This document shows positions 57,595 through 64,000 of a stretch of 64,000 nt of DNA, piece after piece. The stretch is from NCBI GenBank assembly GCA_934045075.1, contig OW203729.1, forward strand, positions 9,600,704-9,664,703, written 5' to 3'. A program made the position numbers and the translations under genes. Source of the stretch: Yponomeuta sedellus. Its lineage: Eukaryota > Arthropoda > Insecta > Lepidoptera > Yponomeutidae. Under the pieces are notes generated by a model. That model worked only from the letters and a program-made list of their open reading frames with translations, was not told the origin of the DNA and searched no databases. Every line of letters starts with the position of its first letter. Within the stretch, counting starts at the first letter, position 1.

Positions 57595-57800
57595 GCACCT
57601 CTTTGGAACAGAGCGGCTACACTAAATGGGGCAACCAACAACCCGACGGTGGTGTCAAGGAGCCCTGTGGGACCATGTTCTACAACGGTCATCTGAACGA
57701 CCTTGCCTGCGACAGGAAATGCTTCTTCATCTGCGAACATGACATCGGCTCGCTCAACTCCGCCATCGATGAGAGGTTCGGAACAGAACAGAAATCTTAG
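57595..57800 (+). CDS. C-type lectin 2, exon 5: second half of CRD2 (QPD)
   Basis: It reads TSLEQSGYTKWGNQQPDGGV, KEPCGTMFYNGHLNDLACDR and KCFFICEHDIGSLNSAIDER, ending at the TAG at 57798. QPD and LND are both kept. It has the same length as lectin 1 exon 5, and the tails diverge only in the last residues. Confidence 0.93.
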
Positions 57801-60450
57801 GTACTTACGGGTCATCTTCATGCTTGCAGTGACAACTGCCATTGATATCATACATAGGGTAACATTATATTCGCGCCTGTATACCAGCGGCAGCGGGGTA
57901 AGCTGATCTTTCATACGTTTTGATGTTTGGTGCCAGTACATAGCCTCCAAACAAAATGTCATTATGTCGTATCCACTGTCTTGGGTGTATCAAAATACTT
58001 ACTGAAAATTTCGCAGCGGTTACGTACTAAAATTCATGCATGCAGCATTTGATATTTTACTCTCCATAGTAAAAGTTGCTCGTCTAGATGCTCTTTTCGG
58101 GAAGAAGAAATTTTAGACACAGCCTGTCTTATAGCCGGTTTCTGAATTGAGAATTTCACTAAGTAAATACTTAAGTGACATTCTGTCACGCTCTTTTCTG
58201 GGAAATTCGAAGAGACTGCACTACAGTCAAGTATTTTCTTAGCGAAATCAGAGGGTCAGTTTCTCAATTGAAAAACTGACCCTTATACAATATGAAAACG
58301 CTTCGAGCTTTAAGTGGCTCTTTCTGGAGCAATGAAAAAGTTGTACCTATCTAGTTTAATACTTTTTGACAAAAGTATAGAGGTATTATAACAAAGTTTG
58401 TTAACAGTTAAGTTTGTTATTAAACGATGTTAAAAGGAAGAGATTACAATGTTTATAAAACTATCGGTCATATTTAAAAAGTATAAAAACACGATTCCAT
58501 AAAATACTCATCAAATACAGCATAAATAGTCAAACGAGAAAAGCGTTGTAATGCATAGTGTTTTTATATGAACAACACAGGCCGACTTGCACCATTTTCT
58601 TTTAAATGTGGCTTAAGCCGCGTTTCAGTCTTAGTGGACACGGACAGAACGCCGGGTGGACACGTGACCAATTTCTGCTACAAAGTCGCAACTCGTCATG
58701 TACACCGGCTATTTAGTAGATATATTAATGTTACTCTGATGTAAACGGAAATGTTTTTTTTCTCGGACCGCACTCCACTCGTCTTACTAAGATAAAATCC
58801 CAAATAGGTACAAAATGGCGCCAACATTAGGAACTTCTGCGTTTCGTAAAGAAAAAGCGAATAGTCAGTGAAGTAGTGATGTTTGTGGAGTTTTATGAAG
58901 CTGTGGAAGTGTTGAGAAGTGTATGGTTTTTATTGCCGCGACCAAACTATTCTTTCTCTTTTCTTTTTATGCTTATATTGAAGAAGTTCGTCGACAAAAT
59001 ATTTCGTTTCGCTTTTTGTCAGCGTAGCAGTAGATTTTAGTAGGAACGATGTGCGATACCGTTTACAACAAAACGCCTTAAAACTAAAGCTAATATCTGA
59101 AGTCACATCTTAGTGGCGTACAGTTTTTAGTCACTAAGATGTGATGTGATCACATCACTCTATCGGAACCTTGTAAGATCGTGAAAACAAGGCTTTAAGT
59201 ACCTAGCATTTAACTGAAATGCGTCGTACAACAGTCACTTTGAACGGATACGTAAGTGACACTTAAGAAGTGGTGCAAGTGGGCACTATTTAATCTGTTA
59301 TCAGATTAAGCGGCCATATTGAGTCCAACGATTTTCGCCCTAGGACTGTAGATATATATTTTTTTGTCTTAAGTATATCGACTTTTTTGATGTATGCAAA
59401 CATGCATTACTTATAAAAACGATGTTTTAGTTGCTGGCTCTATAACTAGCTAACTCTCCGGTGGTAACCACTCAAGGACTGTAAACCTGTAAACTAACTA
59501 GCTCCACCAAAGAATAGCAAATCATTTTCTACAGATCGTATTGGCAAAAAATTACTGTACAATCTAACAATCATGTTAACAGTGTTTTTTAGGATCCTTG
59601 GCCGTGAATCACGACTAAGAACCTAGAAAGGGTTTATGTTCTGGTCAGGTGGAAATCACAAACTATAAACATTGACATTGATTGAGAGACTGTGCAGACA
59701 TTTTTTGCAAATGCGCTCTTTAGAAAAGATATGATTTTTTTTCTTGAGTGGCGCTAGTGTTACTCCCTGGAGCTAAATGGTTTATCTAAGATTATTATGA
59801 TTGCGTTTAAGGGCGTTTCAGGGCGCTAATAGCGCCACCGACGGAAATAAAATCATAACTTGTGTTTTATAATAATAAGTACGTTTTTATTTAAAAGTGA
59901 TGACGCTACTTAGCATCCCCAAGCACCTTAATGTTTTGTTACGGCGCTTCGAGGATTCATTTTCATTTCTGCTTTTTGGTGTAACACGCACGCACGACAT
60001 GACCGCCTTTACACAAACATATGAATGTCGACTAAACAGCCTTACAAACTGCATTTGAAACAGTTTTTTTTTCAAGAGCGTTTTTTATGTTTCAAATAGT
60101 GTTTAAAACAGGTAATATAGCCTACAACTCTAGAGCAATGATGGTCACTCTATGACCCACAACAGCGCAATTGTTTTGTTGGCTCATAAAACCGAAGTAT
60201 TGCCTCGTTTTGATGAGCATACAGATCTCCTCGTACTGCCTTTGGGTTGTCAAAGACATACCAACATGCCCGCGCCTAGATTCTGTCAATGCTCTGTATT
60301 ATAGCACAATAACAATTGAATGTACGAGTTTCATTGCGCGCCCATGCGCCCACGCGGATCGAACTAGGCGTCTATGAAATGAAAATATGTGTCGTGTGGG
60401 CCGAACGTGAATCCCACATGCGTTATCAGAATCGTTACATCTATTATATC
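57801..60450. other. spacer downstream of lectin 2
   Basis: No exon is recognised. It contains a second TA-flanked MITE (about 58134-58283), a 13-bp-arm inverted repeat (59103-59144) and a possible short MITE with TGGCGCT/AGCGCCA ends (about 59728-59858). Confidence 0.5.
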
Positions 60451-60451
60451 C

Positions 60452-60568
60452 ATAAGTTGTCTGGAAGAGATCACTTTTAGTGGTAAGGCCGCCGTCTGTA
60501 CTCTTAGGTTAAGAAATATCTGTGTAAATTCCATTTTTATGTACAATAAAGTGTTCTCTATCTCTATT
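60452..60568 (+). repeat. LINE 3'-end repeat (forward)
   Basis: AAGTTGTCTGGAAGAGATCA, GGTAAGGCCGCCGTCTGTAC and TGTACAATAAAGTGTTCTC. It is the complement of the 22.0-kb copy. Confidence 0.65.
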
Positions 60569-61141
60569 ACCCTACTAAGTATAAAAATAATTATTTCAGA
60601 GGAAAGATACTGTTTATCCCTTTTACTTATAGGGTATGTTGTATAAGTCTGTGCCCATTTCGCACCTTCCTAACCTAACCTTCTATAACCACCTGTCTTA
60701 TTAATATTTTCTTTTGCCTCAGATCAAATCTGCCTCCAAGTCAATGTAATTTGGTCTAAATGGAGTGATTCAGTGCCTAGCAACGTAAGTCTTATTTTTA
60801 TAGTTTTTAAGCTAAGAGTAACTACTTACTGTACTGTAAGACTATACTATCAGACGAAATAGTGAATGCAATCAAACATTTTGTAGCGGAAAACCCAAGT
60901 TCTCTTATGTACTTAATTGTCAAGATAAGCATGTCTAGATAAGGTAGTCAAGAGGTCAGTAATGGAGATAATAGTAAGTTCTTTATTATTAGTACTTATT
61001 ACAAACAACGTAAAACTTACTTAAGTACAATATGAGTTACTGTTTCTTCTATATAACAAAATATACAAACCTAGCACTATGTAAACTAAGTATGGTTTTT
61101 TTCGTCTATTACAACATCAGACAAAGTTACGAACTATAGTC

Positions 61142-61322
61142 TGTTAGCTTTTAGAATATACCTCGGCTACTATCGGATATAATCGTGTAATAGAAATATC
61201 GGAACTAATATCATACTTAATTTCGAAATCAGAACTCGATTATCAGTACCAAAACCCTCGAAAATTGACGAAAACCGAAGCCTAGGTACTCTAGAGCCCG
61301 AGGTATATTCTAAAAGCTAACA
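61142..61322. mobile_element. 181-bp foldback MITE
   Basis: TGTTAGCTTTTAGAATATAC...CTCGG (61142-61166) has its exact 25-bp complement at 61298-61322. No ORF was seen. It lies about 110 nt past the stop of the reductase gene, in its probable 3' UTR or flank. Confidence 0.8.
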
Positions 61323-61430
61323 TTTTATTACATAATCACGTTTGGTCGTCGCTTTTCCAAGGAGTTGTTTAAATCGGTTGATTCAGATATTACATTTTTA
61401 CAACACTTACACTAATCACCCGGCTAATTA

Positions 61431-61593
61431 TCAGATGTTCTCATTGAAGACGGCATTCCCCACTAGAGGCAGATATTTGACGATCGGTCCACCGTAGGAC
61501 AGTACTACCCTCGCAGGCTCGAAGTATGTAACCACTAGCTTCACGATGAACAGGTAGAAGAATGCAGTCACGAGGCAATCCAGGACGAATAGA
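61431..61593 (-). CDS. Fatty acyl-CoA reductase, last exon
   Basis: Fatty acyl-CoA reductases turn fatty acyl-CoA into fatty alcohol with NADPH for waxes, ether lipids or moth pheromone. This exon follows TAATTTCAG and reads LFVLDCLVTAFFYLFIVKLV, VTYFEPARVVLSYGGPIVKY, LPLVGNAVFNENI and a TGA. The hydrophobic stretch is the C-terminal membrane segment typical of the family. It joins the preceding exon in frame (phase 2). The N-terminal Rossmann domain lies outside the window, so the subfamily and substrate cannot be told. Confidence 0.75.
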
Positions 61594-63463
61594 CTGAAAT
61601 TAGAGCAAATAACTATAGATCCTGTATGACGGTGAAGAAGATTCTGATGTGAAAGCTGAAACAGAAATGATTCCGACATGCCTGTTAGTGTTTGATGGCA
61701 ATGATCTGATGATTATGTCAATACTGGCACCAATTACTTTATTAATTATTATTGATATGTAAGTAATCGTGTTAGTTATTATCTTCAATGTGTATGTACG
61801 TATAATTCTTATATCTATTTGTGTAGTTTTACCATATTTTCTATTATTCACCAAAACCCCCCCAGCCCCAGCCCCTGTAGGTTTAAGTTAATGTATCTCC
61901 CTATGTTTATGTAAGTTTATTATTGTATTCCACCTTCTTTTCCTGCACTACCCTTTGCCAGTCTCTTCAACACCAAAGGTTTGCTAGAAGAGAATGCTTC
62001 TTGCATTAAGAACGCCCTCATTTACACATGTCATTAGTGCAATAAACAATTAAAATAAATAGATACTTACCTAAAGGGAAATACATAAAGGAAACAACCA
62101 TAGATAATCACATATCTTAGCCCTAGTGTTAGTTCATTACAGTATAATAACCATAATACAGTGTCCCATTAGGTACCACAACGAATACCACAAATTAATG
62201 CCTAGAGGCTATGTCGTGAAAATGAGACTTAGCAAAACAAACCAAAAAGGTAAGGGAATTTACTCATGTATAAATGACATCTTCCAGAACCAAGTGGCCA
62301 AGATGCTTCATTAACGGCATCGAGAAAAAAGAAAAAAGGTTTCATTAGATATCCATGGAGGTCAGTGGCCAAAAAGAGTTCTTGAACACTATTATGAAAC
62401 TATACTTAACAAATTCTTAATTCAAATAATTTTTATTTTCAGTAATGCGCGCATGTAGAATATTAGAAACTCTTGTGATTAAAGATGGGCCGGGGAGAAT
62501 ATTTTCGCAAGATTCCGTTACAGAGTGACAAAAAAAATAGTACCTCCTTTGATCGATAGACGGCGCTGACGCAAACCCTATCCGCCTTATTATAAAAACC
62601 TGAATAAGTCCTGGCTTAAACCAAGACTAAAAGATCTAGGATTGTTACGGTATCAAAGTTAGACCCACATCAAATGTGTGTCGTTATTACAAATAGAAGA
62701 CTATTCGAGGATCAGTTAAACCAGAGATCAGCCATGGTTCAAATAATATTCACTGATTCGTTCATTCAGCTTTCATTCAATGGTGCGTTCCGTTTCACTA
62801 AATGGATATTATCTTCACATCTTAAACGCAAAAATATTCATTATTGCGTTTAAAATACCTATACATCGTAAATTGTTCTTTGTTTAAGTTCCAATGTAAC
62901 TAAAATGAGCACTATTAATTATTATATTGTTATTGAAGCGTTTATATAATCAAATGGCTACTCTCGTGTCAAATGGAGTGAAATATTCGAGCGCGCGCCC
63001 CAATCTGAGACGTCAAAAATTTTCTGATAGTTTCATACTGGGAATAGGTATTATTAATTTTTAAACTTTGGGCGGTTTCGTTGTTGATTATTATAATAAT
63101 AAAATGGAACATATGAAAAAAAACGTGAACCTATATTTGTATCGAATATCTTCGTCACTTAATTTGAAGGGATTCACACAATGACGAAGTCCAAATCATG
63201 TTCCAATGGTCCAAATCATCGAAATCCATCATATCAATGACGTCCATAATATCAATTATTTATTGCAATCTATCACACACACAAAACCAAACAAATTCAA
63301 ACGTCAATTTGGAGGTTAGTCCATAGATAAACTAGGGGTATCAGAAGTTTAAGTTTAGTACCATAGATAGTCCATGACGTAGCGATCACAATATTCTCTC
63401 CCGCCCACCACTAGTAAAGTTATAACCGACTATTAGTTTTTGTAAATTTGTCCAGGTACTCAC
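61594..63463 (-). other. reductase last intron
   Basis: The donor is AACAT|GTGAGT at 63463 and the acceptor TTTCAG at 61594. No recognised exon or strong repeat lies inside. Confidence 0.65.
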
Positions 63464-63721
63464 ATGTTATTCTGAAGCCTAGCTCTGGGTAGATTTTCCA
63501 TCTTTTCCTTTAAACAATAAAGTTTTCCTCCAACCATGCAGCTCTCGATGTACGGCTCATCCTCAATGATGGTCAGATCCATTGGGAAGGTCTCCTTGTC
63601 CACGGGATTTAAACTTTTCGGTAGTGCGTTGAAGTTGTGTGTGTCGAACCACCATTCCCTGGTGGTGAAGTACTGAAGGACTTCTAGACCCACTGATATA
63701 CGGTTTTGTATGCGTACCATG
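63464..63721 (-). CDS. Fatty acyl-CoA reductase, penultimate exon (FAR_C domain)
   Basis: After the acceptor TTTTTCAG it reads MVRIQNRISVGLEVLQYFTT, REWWFDTHNFNALPKSLNPV, DKETFPMDLTIIEDEPYIES, then GKLYCLKEKMENLPRARLQN. The LQYFTTREW...N..AL...L.P.D.E.F..D and YCLKE...LPRAR pattern is that of the C-terminal domain of insect fatty acyl-CoA reductases. The ATG is internal: the exon starts one base before it, so more exons lie to the right, beyond the window. Confidence 0.85.
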
Positions 63722-63749
63722 CTGAAAAATTAAGCAATATTAAACATTT

Positions 63750-64000
63750 GTATCGGAATCGCTCGTAGCCCCGGTTGCCTGAGTAATCTTAAACGACCAC
63801 GAAGGTTAAGCAACATAGGGCGCGTTCAGTGCATTGATCGATGACCGTCTATGACTAACGCTAGTGATTTTTCCGAGCGATTCCATACTTCGCAAGGCAC
63901 GTTAAGCAGTTGGTGCCGGCTGCCCTCGATAGATGGCAGTCGTTAAGCCCAAGTCAGAGGCCTTAGGGCGGCTTCAAAACTTCTGACACTAAGACCAGCC
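63750..64000 (-). repeat. interspersed repeat family B (reverse, runs off window)
   Basis: The minus strand reads ACTTCTGACACTAAGACCAG in reverse order through the family body to CTCGTAGCCCCGGTTGCC at 63762-63779. It is continuous at the point where the 54.6-kb copy carries a LINE insertion. Confidence 0.75.

Overview
This window is nuclear DNA from a moth or butterfly (Lepidoptera). The evidence is a split, lepidopteran-type ecdysone receptor gene, dual-domain C-type lectins of the immulectin type, a fatty acyl-CoA reductase end, GT-AG introns throughout, and a dense load of insect interspersed repeats. Nothing prokaryotic was seen, and there is no CRISPR array, operon or phage. The species cannot be fixed from the sequence alone.

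The first 17.5 kb holds the 3' two thirds of EcR on the plus strand. Six exons (9168-9338, 10132-10424, 11504-11668, 12546-12704, 14611-14833, 16412-16701) encode the end of the A/B region, both zinc fingers, the hinge and the complete ligand-binding domain with helix 12. The isoform-specific first exons lie upstream of the window or were not recognised. The upstream intron carries SINE, Helitron-like and LINE debris, a GC-rich tract, a perfect 37-bp-arm hairpin and a MITE. The 3' UTR has a poly(A) signal at 17486.

From 17.5 to 34.6 kb I see no host gene. This is a transposon-rich spacer. It contains a mariner element with both ends and a DD34D transposase broken by three stops, a two-ORF non-LTR retrotransposon (LINE) of about 4.9 kb with all catalytic motifs still open, a 911-bp element with TAA target duplications, and several SINEs, LINE tails and MITEs.

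From 34.8 to 57.8 kb sit two tandem plus-strand paralogues encoding secreted lectins with two carbohydrate-recognition domains (CRDs). Each has five exons with phase-1 introns. In both genes CRD1 carries EPN and CRD2 carries QPD, so the two halves of each protein are predicted to prefer different sugars. Lepidopteran lectins of this type act as haemolymph pattern-recognition proteins, and the proximal 5' flanks are also conserved between the copies. Between the genes lie nested repeats, including one in which an intact copy elsewhere in the window serves as the empty site.

At the right end, on the minus strand, are the last two coding exons of a fatty acyl-CoA reductase (61431-61593 and 63464-63721). 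Its catalytic part lies beyond the window.

The most useful observations are a triplicated 3' splice-site region in EcR, a mobile tRNA-like palindromic repeat family with 12-bp target duplications, the birth of a long microsatellite from a LINE tail, and nested insertions provable from sequence within the window.
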